A stretch of 64,000 bases of DNA from Anaerolineae bacterium (GCA_017303635.1 JAFLCG010000005.1:248001-312000); one strand, 5' to 3'; positions 43,903-53,828 are shown, counted from the first letter of the stretch. Translations and numbers: made by a program. Notes: generated from the letters alone by a model not told the origin.

Positions 43903-44910
43903 TTACCACCGATTGAAGGCCGGGCGGTAGCTTGTCAACGCCCGCATGTACTGGGCGCGCTCAAACGCGCTCGGGTCTTCGGCATGCATCTGGCTTACAC
44001 TGCCACGCATCTGGGTGACCGACTCATACTCGTGCTTGTCCATCCACTCACGCAGACCCGCCTCGACGGATTTGATGTAGTCAATCCCGTTATGCAGGAG
44101 AGCCGAGGTCATCATGGTGACATTTGCTCCAGCCAGGATGAGTTTGACCGCATCGGTCCCACTATGGACACCACTGGTTGCTGCCATGTTCGCCTTAATG
44201 CGCCCATAGAGAATACCAATCCACGTCAGGGGCAACCGCAGGGCGGCTTCGGTACTGAGCAGAACGTGGGGTTTCACTTCCAGTGTTTCCAGGTCAATAT
44301 CGGGTTGGTAGAAACGGTTGAACAGCACCAGAGCATCGACACCACCATCATCCAACTGCTTGGCCATATGGCCCATATTGCTGAAGAACGGACTAAGCTT
44401 CATGGCAACCGGAATTTTGACGGCGGACTTGACCGCAGTAAGAATGTCAAGGTAAGTACGTTCCACCATCAGGCTCGTCAAGAGCGGGTCCGTCGGGATG
44501 TAGTAGACGTTGAGTTCCAGTGCATCGGCACCAGCCTCTTCCATCCGCCGAGCAAAACGAGTCCAACCGCCAATGCTGGAGCCATTCAGGCTAGCGATCA
44601 CCGGAATATCTACCACAGCTTTCGCTTTACGGATGAGTTCCAGATACTGATCCGGCCCCGCATGATACTGATCCGGTTCCGGAAAGTAAGACAGGGCTTC
44701 CGCAAAACTCTCGGTCCCATAGCTCAGGTGATGATCGAGCGCCTCCCGTTCCCGGCGGATTTGTTCCTCGAAGAGTGAGAACAGGACAACTGCCCCGGCC
44801 CCCGCATCTTCCATCCGTTTGATATTGCTAACTTGTTCTGACAGCGGCGAAGCCGAACACACCAGCGGTGACCGCAATTTCATTCCCAGATAGGTCGTTG
44901 AAATATCCAT
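43903..44910 (-). CDS. Dihydroorotate dehydrogenase-like flavoprotein linked to PFOR
   Basis: The 335-residue TIM-barrel protein begins MDISTTYLGMKLRSPLVCSASPLS. It has FEEQIRREREALDHHL, VIASLNGSSIGGW, ALELNVYY, VAMKLSPFF and IKANMAATSGVHSG. It resembles class 1 dihydroorotate/dihydropyrimidine dehydrogenases but belongs to the subgroup found beside nifJ, where it may exchange electrons with ferredoxin; its substrate is not established. It starts 11 bp after the PFOR stop. Of two ATGs (44913, 44910) the second has better spacing from AGGGG. Confidence 0.88.
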   Translation of the reverse strand: MDISTTYLGMKLRSPLVCSASPLSEQVSNIKRMEDAGAGAVVLFSLFEEQIRREREALDHHLSYGTESFAEALSYFPEPDQYHAGPDQYLELIRKAKAVVDIPVIASLNGSSIGGWTRFARRMEEAGADALELNVYYIPTDPLLTSLMVERTYLDILTAVKSAVKIPVAMKLSPFFSNMGHMAKQLDDGGVDALVLFNRFYQPDIDLETLEVKPHVLLSTEAALRLPLTWIGILYGRIKANMAATSGVHSGTDAVKLILAGANVTMMTSALLHNGIDYIKSVEAGLREWMDKHEYESVTQMRGSVSQMHAEDPSAFERAQYMRALTSYRPAFNRW

Positions 44911-44921
44911 CATATCCCCTC

Positions 44922-47900
44922 TTAGTGTGCGCTGCCGTCAGTCGGCTTGTGTGAACGGGAAGCCAGATACTCATAGAGCGCCCAGCGGGTGTTCACATCC
45001 TGTTGGGCTTCCGCGAATAACTGCCGGGATGCTTCTGGCTTGCTCAGTTCGAGCATCTTGAAGCGGTTTTCCATCCGCAGGAAATCCTTCACCGGGATCT
45101 TGGGCGGACGCGAGTCCAGGATCATCGGGTTTTCGCCTTGCTCTCCACGATCCGGGTTGTAGCGGTAAAGTAACCATTGACCACTGTCAACCACTGCTTT
45201 CTGGTTTCGCATGGCCTTGCCCATATCGATGCCATGGGCGATACAGTGGCTGTAGGCAATGATGAGCGATGGACCATCATACGCTTCGGCTTCCAGAATT
45301 GCCCTCAGAGTATGTTCATCCTTGGCGCCCATGGCGACCTGCGCAACGTATACATTACCGTAGCTCATGGCGATCAAGCCGAGGTCTTTCTTGCCTGCCG
45401 GCTTGCCGCCTGCAGCAAACTTGGCAACAGCAGCGCGGGGCGTAGCTTTCGATTGCTGACCGCCCGTATTGGAATAGACTTCAGTATCCATCACCAGAAT
45501 GTTAACGTTGCGACCGCTGGCCAGAACGTGATCCAGGCCACCGAAGCCAATGTCGTAGGCCCAACCGTCACCACCAATGATCCACACATCGCGGCGGACG
45601 AGCGCATCTGCAACCCCCAGCAACCGCCGTGCATCCGGGCTATCAATGCTATTCAGCTTATCTTTGAGAATAGCTACCCGTTCACGCTGGTCATGGATGC
45701 CTGCTTCATCACGCTGTACGGCGTTCAACAAGCTGGTGACCAGTTCACCATCTAGCGCTGGAGCCACTTTTTCCAACAATTCACGGGCAATTTCGGCCTG
45801 CTTATCCAGAGAGACACGCATACCCAGACCGAATTCCGCATTATCTTCAAACAGCGAGTTTGCCCAGGCCGGGCCGCGACCCTGAGCGTTTTTCGACCAG
45901 GGTGTGGTCGGCAGGTTACCGCCATAGATTGACGAGCAACCCGTCGCATTAGCTACGACTGTGTGATCGCCAAAGAGCTGGGTAATGAGCTTGATGTAGG
46001 GTGTTTCACCGCAACCGGCGCATGCGCCCGAGAACTCAAACAGGGGTTGCTGAACTTGCTGCTGACGAATGCTGCTGGTCTTGATGAACCGCCGATCCAG
46101 TTCGGGTATCTGGGTGAAGAACTCCCAGTTTTCACGTTCCTGCTCCCGGATGGGTGGTTGCGGACGCATGTTGATCGCCTTGAAGGCGACTGCTGACTTA
46201 TTCTTGGCCGGGCAGACATCCACACACAAGCTGCATCCGGTGCAATCCTCCGGAGCAACCTGAATGGTGTACTTCAAGCCTGACCATTCAGTATCGCGCG
46301 CATCGACGGCTTTGAAGGTGGCCGGGGCATCCGCAAGTACTGCCGGGTCATAGGCCTTGATGCGAATGACTGCATGGGGGCAGACCATCGCGCACTTACC
46401 ACACTGAATGCAAATGTTCGGGTCCCAGACCGGAATTTCTTCCGCCAGATTGCGCTTTTCCCACTGGGTCGTACCACTAGGATAGGTGCCATCAATCGGC
46501 AGCGCGCTGACCGGCAGCAGATCACCTTTACGGGCGATCATCTGCCCCAAGACATTCTGTACAAATTCCGGTGCATGACCCGCCACAGCAGGCTGCATGG
46601 GGATCACACTGCTGATCGATTCCGGTACCTGAACCTCAAATAGATTTTCAAGGGTACGATCTACCGCTTCGAGGTTCTTCGCGACGATTTCTTCGCCCTT
46701 CTTGCCGTAGGTTTTCTCAATCGCACCCTTGATGGCACCAATCGCCTCTTCGCGTGGGAGAACACCAGAGATGGCAAAGAAACAGACCTGCATTGGCACA
46801 TTGATGCGGCCTGCCATCCCACTTTCACGGGCGACTTTCAGCGCATCAATGACATAGAACTTCAGACGTTTCTCAATGATATGTTCCTGTGCGGAACGCG
46901 GCAGTTGGCTCCAGATTTCGTCCGGGCCAAAAGAGGTATTGAGCAGGAATGTGCCACCCGGCATGACCTCATTGAACATCTCATAGCGTTCGAGGAAACC
47001 GGGTTGATGGCAGGCAACCAGGTTAGCCTGGCTGATCAGGTAGCTTGAACGGATGGGGTTCGGCCCAAAACGCAGGTGCGACACGGTCATCGAACCCGAC
47101 TTCTTCGAGTCGTAGACAAAGTATCCTTGAGCGTAATTCTCGGTATTCTCACCAATGATCTTGATCGAGTTCTTGTTGGCGCCAACGGTTCCATCCGCGC
47201 CCAAACCATAGAACACGGCTCGCACGACCGACTCCGGTTCGACCGAGAAATCAGGATCAAAGTCAAGGCTGCTATGGCTCACATCATCATTGATGCCCAC
47301 AGTGAAGTGGTTCTTCGGTGTTTCCTGTGCCAGATTATCATAGACCGCTTTGACCATCGCCGGGGTAAATTCCTTAGACGACAGGCCATAACGGCCACCG
47401 ACCACGCGCGGCATGGTCGTAAAGCGCCCGTGTTCATGCAGAGCGGTTATGCAATCCACATACAATGGCTCACCGGCGCTGCCAGGTTCTTTGGTACGGT
47501 CGAGTACAGCAATGCTGCGGGTGGTAGCAGGTAAAGCATCAATAAAACGCGACATGTCAAATGGGCGATACAGTCGCACTTTGAGCAAGCCCACCTTTTC
47601 GCCATGGGCATTGAGATAATCGACAGTTTCATGCGCCACTTCACCACCAGAGCCAATCACCACGATAACACGCTCGGCATCTGGGGCTCCATGATACTCA
47701 AACAGCTTATATTGCCGTCCAGTCAAAGCAGCAAACTGATCCATCGTCGCCTGAACAATATCCGGGCAGACGTTATAGAATGGGTTGACGGTCTCGCGCG
47801 CCTGGAAGTAGACATCGGGGTTTTGGGCAGTACCACGAATGAACGGGTGATCAGGTGAGAGTCCCCGCGAGCGGTGGGCTTCGATCAGATCTTCCCGCAG

Positions 47901-48485
47901 CATAGCGCGAATGACTTCGTCCGGGATCAACTCGATACGGGCGATCTCATGCGAGGTACGGAAACCATCAAAGAAGTGGATGAAAGGCAGTCGCGCCTGA
48001 AGAGTCGCCGCATGGGCGATCAACGCAAAATCGTGCGCTTCCTGCACCGAGGCTGAAGCCAACATGACCCAACCGGTTGCCCGTGCTGCCATCACATCAC
48101 TGTGATCGCCAAAAATGGATAGACCCTGTGCTGCCAGTGAACGCGCCGCAATATGGAACACGGTCGAGGTCAACTCGCCCGCGATTTTGTACATATTGGG
48201 TATCATCAGCAGCAGACCCTGGGAAGCGGTGAAGGTAGTTGCCAACGATCCGGTTTGCAGCGCACCGTGAATCGCTCCAGCAGCACCGCCTTCGCTCTGC
48301 ATCTCGATGACCTGTGGCACTGTTCCCCAAAGGTTCAGCTTCGCACCAGAGGCCCATTCGTCAGCCCATTCACCCATTGGCGAAGCCGGGGTGATGGGGT
48401 AGATAGCAATCACTTCATTGACCTTATAGGCAATCCGGGCAGCCGCCTCATTGCCATCAATGGTCGTATACAATCGCTCAGGCAT
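44922..48485 (-). CDS. nifJ: Pyruvate:ferredoxin (flavodoxin) oxidoreductase
   Basis: The 1187-residue single-chain enzyme begins YTTIDGNEAAARIAYKVNEV. It has two ferredoxin-like 4Fe-4S sites (CIQCGKCAMVCPHAVI and CTGCSLCVDVCPAKN), a CAGCGETPY cluster segment, and the thiamine-diphosphate region GGDGWAYDIGFGG with NTGGQQS. It oxidises pyruvate to acetyl-CoA with ferredoxin reduction. Its presence indicates an anaerobic or oxygen-tolerant fermentative metabolism. It lies upstream of the DHOD-like gene and has GAGGAGAG before the ATG. Length is standard. Confidence 0.97.
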   Translation of the reverse strand: MPERLYTTIDGNEAAARIAYKVNEVIAIYPITPASPMGEWADEWASGAKLNLWGTVPQVIEMQSEGGAAGAIHGALQTGSLATTFTASQGLLLMIPNMYKIAGELTSTVFHIAARSLAAQGLSIFGDHSDVMAARATGWVMLASASVQEAHDFALIAHAATLQARLPFIHFFDGFRTSHEIARIELIPDEVIRAMLREDLIEAHRSRGLSPDHPFIRGTAQNPDVYFQARETVNPFYNVCPDIVQATMDQFAALTGRQYKLFEYHGAPDAERVIVVIGSGGEVAHETVDYLNAHGEKVGLLKVRLYRPFDMSRFIDALPATTRSIAVLDRTKEPGSAGEPLYVDCITALHEHGRFTTMPRVVGGRYGLSSKEFTPAMVKAVYDNLAQETPKNHFTVGINDDVSHSSLDFDPDFSVEPESVVRAVFYGLGADGTVGANKNSIKIIGENTENYAQGYFVYDSKKSGSMTVSHLRFGPNPIRSSYLISQANLVACHQPGFLERYEMFNEVMPGGTFLLNTSFGPDEIWSQLPRSAQEHIIEKRLKFYVIDALKVARESGMAGRINVPMQVCFFAISGVLPREEAIGAIKGAIEKTYGKKGEEIVAKNLEAVDRTLENLFEVQVPESISSVIPMQPAVAGHAPEFVQNVLGQMIARKGDLLPVSALPIDGTYPSGTTQWEKRNLAEEIPVWDPNICIQCGKCAMVCPHAVIRIKAYDPAVLADAPATFKAVDARDTEWSGLKYTIQVAPEDCTGCSLCVDVCPAKNKSAVAFKAINMRPQPPIREQERENWEFFTQIPELDRRFIKTSSIRQQQVQQPLFEFSGACAGCGETPYIKLITQLFGDHTVVANATGCSSIYGGNLPTTPWSKNAQGRGPAWANSLFEDNAEFGLGMRVSLDKQAEIARELLEKVAPALDGELVTSLLNAVQRDEAGIHDQRERVAILKDKLNSIDSPDARRLLGVADALVRRDVWIIGGDGWAYDIGFGGLDHVLASGRNVNILVMDTEVYSNTGGQQSKATPRAAVAKFAAGGKPAGKKDLGLIAMSYGNVYVAQVAMGAKDEHTLRAILEAEAYDGPSLIIAYSHCIAHGIDMGKAMRNQKAVVDSGQWLLYRYNPDRGEQGENPMILDSRPPKIPVKDFLRMENRFKMLELSKPEASRQLFAEAQQDVNTRWALYEYLASRSHKPTDGSAH

Positions 48486-48664
48486 GAATATCTCTCCTCA
48501 TGGCATCCTGTTACAAAACGAACAGTACAGGAATCCTCGTCCCTATCTGTGAATCATGCTCCGTAACGGGCTATGACAAACAGTGCAATCCGTAATCAGG
48601 AAACCGTATCGTTTATCGGGACTTGGGAGTAGAGAGGTCAAAACACGTTGACTATGGAGGATAT

Positions 48665-48702
48665 TGGATTGCGGGGATGAATCCCGTCATCCCCGCAATC
48701 CA
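48665..48702. repeat. Perfect 16-bp palindrome sharing sequence with the tRNA-Asp 3' end
   Basis: Arms TGGATTGCGGGGATGA and TCATCCCCGCAATCCA flank ATCCCG. AATCCCGTCATCCCCGC (17 bases of loop plus right arm) is identical to the 3' tail of tRNA-Asp at 49553-49626, in inverted orientation. It lies between the methyltransferase stop and nifJ. No T-run follows. Confidence 0.6.
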
Positions 48703-48707
48703 GTCAA

Positions 48708-49493
48708 CTAACGACTTGAGTTGGACTCGACCAACACATAGACAAAGGCTGCTGCAAAGAGTGAGGGCCACCACTGCTTTAGGCCGGGTGTGCCTTCGTA
48801 AGGAAACTCACGTTCAATACGGAAACCCAACTGTCTGGCCCACCAGTGGAAATCCGTGCGAGTCCAGAAACGTAGATGTTCACCCGGTGTGACTACCCAC
48901 TGCAAGGGAAAGCGCCCAAGCAGTAATCGCAGACGATGGGTATAAAAACCCGTATTGGGAATGGAAATGATGATGCCTTTACCCACATGCGGTCGCAGGC
49001 TATTGAGCAAGGCTTCAGGATCAGGTAGGTGTTCAATGATTTCCGAGCAGATGACATAGTCATAGGGGCCACTCAGAAACTCGCTGATGGGACGGTTGAT
49101 ATCTGCAAGGATGACATTCAGTCCTCTTGCCCTGCAAAACTCAACTGCTTTGGGCGAAACATCAAGGCCAAAAGCATCGATATGTTTGCGTTCGAGCATA
49201 TACTGAAGCAAAGCACCGTCACCTACACCTAAGTCCAGCACGCGGTCACCATCAGTGACCAGATCGGTAAAGACCTGGGCGCGCCGACGTCGCCAGTCTG
49301 AAAGCTGACCAATGGTGTTAGCAAGCTTGGAATCCCAATAGGTATCGTAGTCCGTGACCCCAACGCGAGCCGTAGATGGATAGGCGATCAAGCGCCGTGC
49401 CTGTCGAAAGCGATTTGCTACCCAGATGTAGAGTGGTCGCAGTGGGCTTTCACGGAGGGCACGCTTGATATTTTGCATGAGTTTATGCGCCAT
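48708..49493 (-). CDS. MetW-like SAM-dependent methyltransferase
   Basis: The 261-residue protein has motif I in RVLDLGVGDGALLQYML, the acidic turn AFGLDVSPKAVEFC, and YDYVICSEIIEHLPDPE with GKGIIISIPNTGFY, close to MetW and glycan methyltransferases. The start is uncertain: ATG 49493 has AAGGA directly adjacent, ATG 49478 has none. Longer frames run back into the tRNA and are not used. A terminator lies 17 bp upstream, so expression may depend on read-through from the tRNA or on an unseen promoter. Confidence 0.8.
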   Translation of the reverse strand: MAHKLMQNIKRALRESPLRPLYIWVANRFRQARRLIAYPSTARVGVTDYDTYWDSKLANTIGQLSDWRRRRAQVFTDLVTDGDRVLDLGVGDGALLQYMLERKHIDAFGLDVSPKAVEFCRARGLNVILADINRPISEFLSGPYDYVICSEIIEHLPDPEALLNSLRPHVGKGIIISIPNTGFYTHRLRLLLGRFPLQWVVTPGEHLRFWTRTDFHWWARQLGFRIEREFPYEGTPGLKQWWPSLFAAAFVYVLVESNSSR

Positions 49494-49509
49494 TCCTTGA
49501 GCAGGATGC

Positions 49510-49541
49510 AAAAGAGCCAACCTCAGAAGATTGGCTCTTTT
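49510..49541 (-). terminator. Terminator after tRNA-Asp
   Basis: AAAAGAGCCAA and TTGGCTCTTTT form a perfect 11-bp stem around a 10-base loop, with the T-run built into the stem. It begins 12 bp after the tRNA 3' end. Confidence 0.88.
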
Positions 49542-49552
49542 AATACCCGAAG

Positions 49553-49626
49553 CGGGGATGACGGGATTCGAACCCGCGATCTTTGCCTTGACAGGGCAAT
49601 ATGTTAGGCCGCTACACCACACCCCC
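49553..49626 (-). tRNA. tRNA-Asp (anticodon GTC)
   Basis: A full cloverleaf folds on the minus strand. The acceptor is GGGGGTG with CATCCCC, the D stem GTGT/ACAT, the anticodon stem TTGCC/GGCAA with loop CTGTCAA (anticodon GTC), and the T arm GCGGG-TTCGAAT-CCCGT. The discriminator base is G73, as expected for Asp. The 3' CCA is not encoded. The variable loop is 5 nt. A terminator follows at once. Confidence 0.96.
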
Positions 49627-49682
49627 GTGTGGATCAGACAGGCAGAATAGTAGCACCCACCCTGCTACCCGTCAATGGTGGA

Positions 49683-51011
49683 TTACTCCATTTTTAGGGC
49701 AATCACAGGAGGTAAGCGGGCCGCTCGCAGGGCAGGATACAGACCAGCCGCAAGGCCCACGGTCGTCGCCAGCACCAGGGCAAATGCCGCCAGCTCCGGC
49801 GGAATGACAAACAGTGAACCGCCAATCTGCGATGTGTCAATCGGCAGGAAGCTGATGCCACCCCCTTGGCCGCTGCCACCCTGCTGAGCACTAAGGCTGG
49901 CAATACCTTGATTGATCAGGTTTTGTAGCAGGAAGGATAAGCCCACCCCGGCAGCTCCTCCCGCCAGACCAACCAATCCAGCTTCGATCAGAAAGACGGT
50001 CAGTACATCCCGATCCGTAGCACCAATGGCCTTCATCAAGCCAATTTCTTTGGTGCGTTCGAGAATTGCCATGGTCATGGTATTAGCCACACCGAACGCG
50101 GCCACCAGCAAGGCAACCCCGCCGACGCCGCCCAACATCAGACGCATAGTGCTAAAGAACTGATTCAACTGATTGATATAGTCTCCCAACCCACCTGCGC
50201 CATATCCCATTTCGCGGAGTGCATCTGAGACAGGTACCGTTGTTTCGCGGCTAGTCGCCCGCACCAGCACCTGATCGTAACGAAAGTTCTTAGGCTCGAT
50301 CTTGGTACCGGTAATCCACTCATTCCAGCGCAGGACGTCACTCAGCGCCATGAACATGGCATAATCATAACTGGTGCCTTCTGCCAGCAAGGCCGTTGCA
50401 TCGACCTGCACCCGTCGCTGAGTAGGCGTGCCACTGCCGTACTGATACAGGTTCAGGCGGAAGTCCGTCTCAAAAAGATTGACCAGGGTTGGTTGAAAGT
50501 CACCACCATCAGCCGCTGCATCGGGGTCAAAAAAGTAATCCCCTACATGAGCACCGATGATGACCTCATCGCGTTCGAGCGAAAGTGAACCCTGAGTCGC
50601 CGTTACACCCAGATACGGTAGCAATTGAGGATCAATTCCAATGATCTGAGCATAGCCCTGCAAGCGCCCGGCCTGGATTTCCCCGCCTTGCAGATTAGTC
50701 ATCGGAATGACCGCCGCAACCCCTGGAATTTGCCAGAACTTCTGGACAGCCTCCACCGTAAGCTGGGGAATTTCTTCAGGCTGCTGTTCTGGGCCGCTAG
50801 GACCAAAACTATAATTCGGATAGACCTGAATCTCGGTGAGCGCTGAACTGTTTCCAATTCCGGACTCTGCCGCGCGCTGCAAACCAAAAGTCAGCGCCAC
50901 CAGCAGGATAACGGCGGTCGTACCGACCAACACACCCGCAGAGGTCATAATGAGCCGTGCCCTTGCACGGCCCAGATTGCCCACAGCCAACATGGAGAGT
51001 TCGTAAAACAT
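49683..51011 (-). CDS. FtsX/MacB-type ABC transporter permease
   Basis: The 442-residue protein has an N-terminal helix (LIMTSAGVLVGTTAVILLVALTFG), a large extracytoplasmic domain, and three C-terminal helices. The FtsX-type loop MAILERTKEIGLMKAIGATDRDV identifies the family. These permeases work with a LolD-like ATPase to move lipoproteins or drive envelope proteins mechanically. The ATPase gene (53049-53828) is in the same operon, separated by the CARDB gene. It ends with the FtsX-type coupling tail, LYPALRAARLPPVIALKME. Confidence 0.93.
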   Translation of the reverse strand: MFYELSMLAVGNLGRARARLIMTSAGVLVGTTAVILLVALTFGLQRAAESGIGNSSALTEIQVYPNYSFGPSGPEQQPEEIPQLTVEAVQKFWQIPGVAAVIPMTNLQGGEIQAGRLQGYAQIIGIDPQLLPYLGVTATQGSLSLERDEVIIGAHVGDYFFDPDAAADGGDFQPTLVNLFETDFRLNLYQYGSGTPTQRRVQVDATALLAEGTSYDYAMFMALSDVLRWNEWITGTKIEPKNFRYDQVLVRATSRETTVPVSDALREMGYGAGGLGDYINQLNQFFSTMRLMLGGVGGVALLVAAFGVANTMTMAILERTKEIGLMKAIGATDRDVLTVFLIEAGLVGLAGGAAGVGLSFLLQNLINQGIASLSAQQGGSGQGGGISFLPIDTSQIGGSLFVIPPELAAFALVLATTVGLAAGLYPALRAARLPPVIALKME

Positions 51012-51055
51012 GCGCCCTCCTAAACATTACCGATGATGGATTTAAGGAAGAGCGA

Positions 51056-53059
51056 TTAGCTCCCCAGACCCAGTAACCCCAGCAGAAACCGCCCCAGAAG
51101 CGCATCAGGATCTTCTTCGACAGGTTCCCCTGGCAAGAAGGGGTCAAACCCCGGCGGTGGTGTACCAAAATCAATCGGCGGTGGCGGTTCAACCACTTCG
51201 ATCTCATATTCCTTGACAATGCTATCCGGCTGATTGAGATCATCCGTGTAGTTGAAAATCAGGCGTACCGTCATCGTCCCCAAATCCAGCGTGCTGATAT
51301 TGAGGTCAACATTCTGATTGTCATTCGTCTGGATCGGGCCAATGAAAGCGCCCTGACCTTCCAAAACTTCACCATTGGTCACTTCGGCAGTGATCGTAGT
51401 GAAGTTGACCGCCTTGCGCCCTCGGTTCGCAAGTTCAAGACTAAGGATCAGCGGTTCACCCAGATTGAGAGTCTCTGGCACCGGCCCACCGGTGGAGATA
51501 TTCACCTGCGGCTCAATGATGACCACGATGCTGGCACCCAGGTTATCCGCTCCAGCCGTACCATCACTCGTCCGATAGCGTAAACCAATCGGCAAGGTAT
51601 AGACACCGCTATCGACCGTCCCATTGACGATGAATTCCTGCGTCAATGTGACCAGACCTTCGACACGGGGCAGGTCACCAGCAAAAATGGTACTGCCTGT
51701 ACCCAGCGGTGCGAAGGTGGTTGACGTATTTGACGGACTGCTGGGCGTGCCATTATCCGGCGTCACGTCGACTGCACCAAATGTAACACGGAGATCATTG
51801 GCATCTTCCTGACCAATATTTTTCAGATTCATGGTCAGGGTAAAAGTCTCACCCGGTCGCAAGAAGGACTTATCTTCCCCAATACTGTAGGACTCCAGCA
51901 GCAGGAGTGGCGCCGGTGCGACCACGTTCGCCACTTCCAGCGTCATCGTCTGGTTCGCAGTTTTGCTCTCCGAACCCTGAAGGAAGGTGATATTTAGCGA
52001 TTGCGACTGTGGCCCAGCCTTGGCAGTACTATTCACAATCAGGGGCAAATCAACGCTGGCGCTGGCACCTGGCTCGATATCGCCAACCGCAAAGGTGTTG
52101 CCTTGCGGCCCCGCCAGCAGGATACCATCGGCGATTTGAAGCAGGACCTGCCCTGCCCGTTCATTACCCGTATTCTGGAGTAGCACCGAAATCGTTACCG
52201 GATCGCCAGGGATCACCGGGTTCGGGTTAACCAGATAGCGGGCCAGGACGACCTGGGAAGCCCGGGCCAGCGCATCGACATTCACGACAACCGTCTGCTT
52301 GGAAGACCCCGCTGTCCCGCTGAAATCCCGAAAGTTAATCGTGAGATTCACGTTTTGCGGCCCAGCAGGCACATCATTCGCTGCAATCACGGTGAAATTG
52401 ACCGTAAATGATCCATTCACACCAATATCCGGCAGGATCAAAGTTGCCTGACCATCGGCGGGCAAAAACTTCTGCCCGGGATCGACCGACAAACTCACAC
52501 CCTGCGCCACCCGCGTCCCCTGATTATAGAGTTCCACAGTGAAGGTCACGCGCTCGCCGGGGCGGATGGTCGAGGGATTGGCGCTGTACGTCCGCACGAG
52601 CAGGTTCGGCACACCGGGAATATCTGTGGGCTGGGTGGTGGGCGTAGGCGGCGGGGCAAAAGTCGGCGGCTCAGATGTGGGAACAGGCGCAAAGATTTCA
52701 ATAGACCCTGGAACTGCTGTAACATCCCCGTTCGTGATCTGGATCACATAAGGTCCCAAGGCAAGATTACTAGGAATTGCTGCTGTGATCTGGGTCGCGC
52801 TGACGACTGTAGTCTCCAAATCGCCAACACCGAGCAAACGAACTACCGTCGGAATGGACCCGCTAACATTAAGATTCACACCCCGAATATCAAGAATACC
52901 CACCTGGTCACGCTGCAAACGGCTTGGTGAATAGGATGATACGCAGATGTTCGCCGAATCGGGACAACCGGGCCCCTGTGCATTCACAAGGGTCAATCCA
53001 CCGATTAATAGAGATACGATAAGCAACAGGACAATAGGATAGGCGGCTTTACTCCGCAT
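51056..53059 (-). CDS. Secreted multi-domain CARDB/IPT-like protein
   Basis: The 667-residue protein has a signal peptide (AYPIVLLLIVSLLIGGLTLVNAQG). An IPT/TIG-like domain (VSSYSPSRLQRDQVGILDIRG) and four to five Ig-like CARDB repeats follow, with NPSTIRPGERVTFTVELYNQGTRVAQG as an example. A hydrophobic C-terminal end with LLGRFLLGLLGLGS follows a Pro-rich linker. It should sit on the outer face of the membrane. The ATG at 53059 gives an 11-bp overlap with the ATPase gene and has AGGAG 7 bp before. Its position between ATPase and permease suggests it is a client or accessory of that transporter. Confidence 0.85.
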   Translation of the reverse strand: MRSKAAYPIVLLLIVSLLIGGLTLVNAQGPGCPDSANICVSSYSPSRLQRDQVGILDIRGVNLNVSGSIPTVVRLLGVGDLETTVVSATQITAAIPSNLALGPYVIQITNGDVTAVPGSIEIFAPVPTSEPPTFAPPPTPTTQPTDIPGVPNLLVRTYSANPSTIRPGERVTFTVELYNQGTRVAQGVSLSVDPGQKFLPADGQATLILPDIGVNGSFTVNFTVIAANDVPAGPQNVNLTINFRDFSGTAGSSKQTVVVNVDALARASQVVLARYLVNPNPVIPGDPVTISVLLQNTGNERAGQVLLQIADGILLAGPQGNTFAVGDIEPGASASVDLPLIVNSTAKAGPQSQSLNITFLQGSESKTANQTMTLEVANVVAPAPLLLLESYSIGEDKSFLRPGETFTLTMNLKNIGQEDANDLRVTFGAVDVTPDNGTPSSPSNTSTTFAPLGTGSTIFAGDLPRVEGLVTLTQEFIVNGTVDSGVYTLPIGLRYRTSDGTAGADNLGASIVVIIEPQVNISTGGPVPETLNLGEPLILSLELANRGRKAVNFTTITAEVTNGEVLEGQGAFIGPIQTNDNQNVDLNISTLDLGTMTVRLIFNYTDDLNQPDSIVKEYEIEVVEPPPPIDFGTPPPGFDPFLPGEPVEEDPDALLGRFLLGLLGLGS

Positions 53060-53828
53060 GTTCGTGCTCCTGCCCGGCACGGGCTGGTAATTGGCCGGCA
53101 ATCGGCTGACCGATGACCCGCACCGTGCGATCATCGACAATGTGACCATCTCTTAACTGCACCACGCGGTCAGCGTAACTCGCCACGCCCGGATCATGTG
53201 TTACCACCAGGACAGTCTTACCCTGGCGCGTGCAGAGCGACCGCAGCATCCGCATCACCGTCTGGCCCGTTTTGCTATCGAGCGCGCCCGTTGGCTCATC
53301 CGCCATGATAATTGGCGGATCGTTGAAAAGCGCCCGCGCAATCGCAACCCGCTGCTGCTGACCACCTGAAAGCTGAGAAGGACGATGATCGATTCGGTCA
53401 GCCAGTTCGAGCCGTTCCAACAGGCGAAAGGCCCGCTGTTCGCGTTCATCCCGCCCCATACCTGCAAAGATACCCGGCAGAGCCACGTTTTCCAGCGCGG
53501 TCAGGGTCGGCACCAGATGAAAAGCCTGAAAGATGAAACCAATCGTGCGGCTGCGGAAAGCTGCCAGGTCTTCCCCGCCCAGTTGACTGGTCGGCTGCTC
53601 GGAGACAAGAATATCCCCATTGGTCGGACGATCCAGCCCACCGAGCATATAGAGCAGCGTACTTTTGCCAGAGCCGCTTGGCCCCATGATGGCAACAAAT
53701 TGCCCACTGGGAATTTGCACACTCACGCCATCCAGCGCATGTACTACCTGCTCGCCCAGTTCAAACCATTTGCTCAGGTCACGGCATGCAATCATGATCT
53801 GAGGGCGACCGTTACGGCGTTCAGCCAT
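53049..53828 (-). CDS. ABC transporter ATPase, LolD/MacB type
   Basis: The 259-residue ATPase has Walker A MGPSGSGKSTLLYML, the Q-loop FIFQAFHL, the signature LSGGQQQRVAIARAL, Walker B with PIIMADEPTGALD, and the H-loop in VLVVTHD. It belongs to the MacB/LolD group that couples to FtsX-type permeases, here at 49683-51011. AGGA lies 9 bp before the ATG. It overlaps the CARDB gene by 11 bp. Confidence 0.95.
   Translation of the reverse strand: MAERRNGRPQIMIACRDLSKWFELGEQVVHALDGVSVQIPSGQFVAIMGPSGSGKSTLLYMLGGLDRPTNGDILVSEQPTSQLGGEDLAAFRSRTIGFIFQAFHLVPTLTALENVALPGIFAGMGRDEREQRAFRLLERLELADRIDHRPSQLSGGQQQRVAIARALFNDPPIIMADEPTGALDSKTGQTVMRMLRSLCTRQGKTVLVVTHDPGVASYADRVVQLRDGHIVDDRTVRVIGQPIAGQLPARAGQEHEHAE

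Noticed and set aside
49494-49622. N-terminal extension of the methyltransferase frame into tRNA-Asp
   Set aside because: The extension would translate the tRNA and its terminator; a later start is required.
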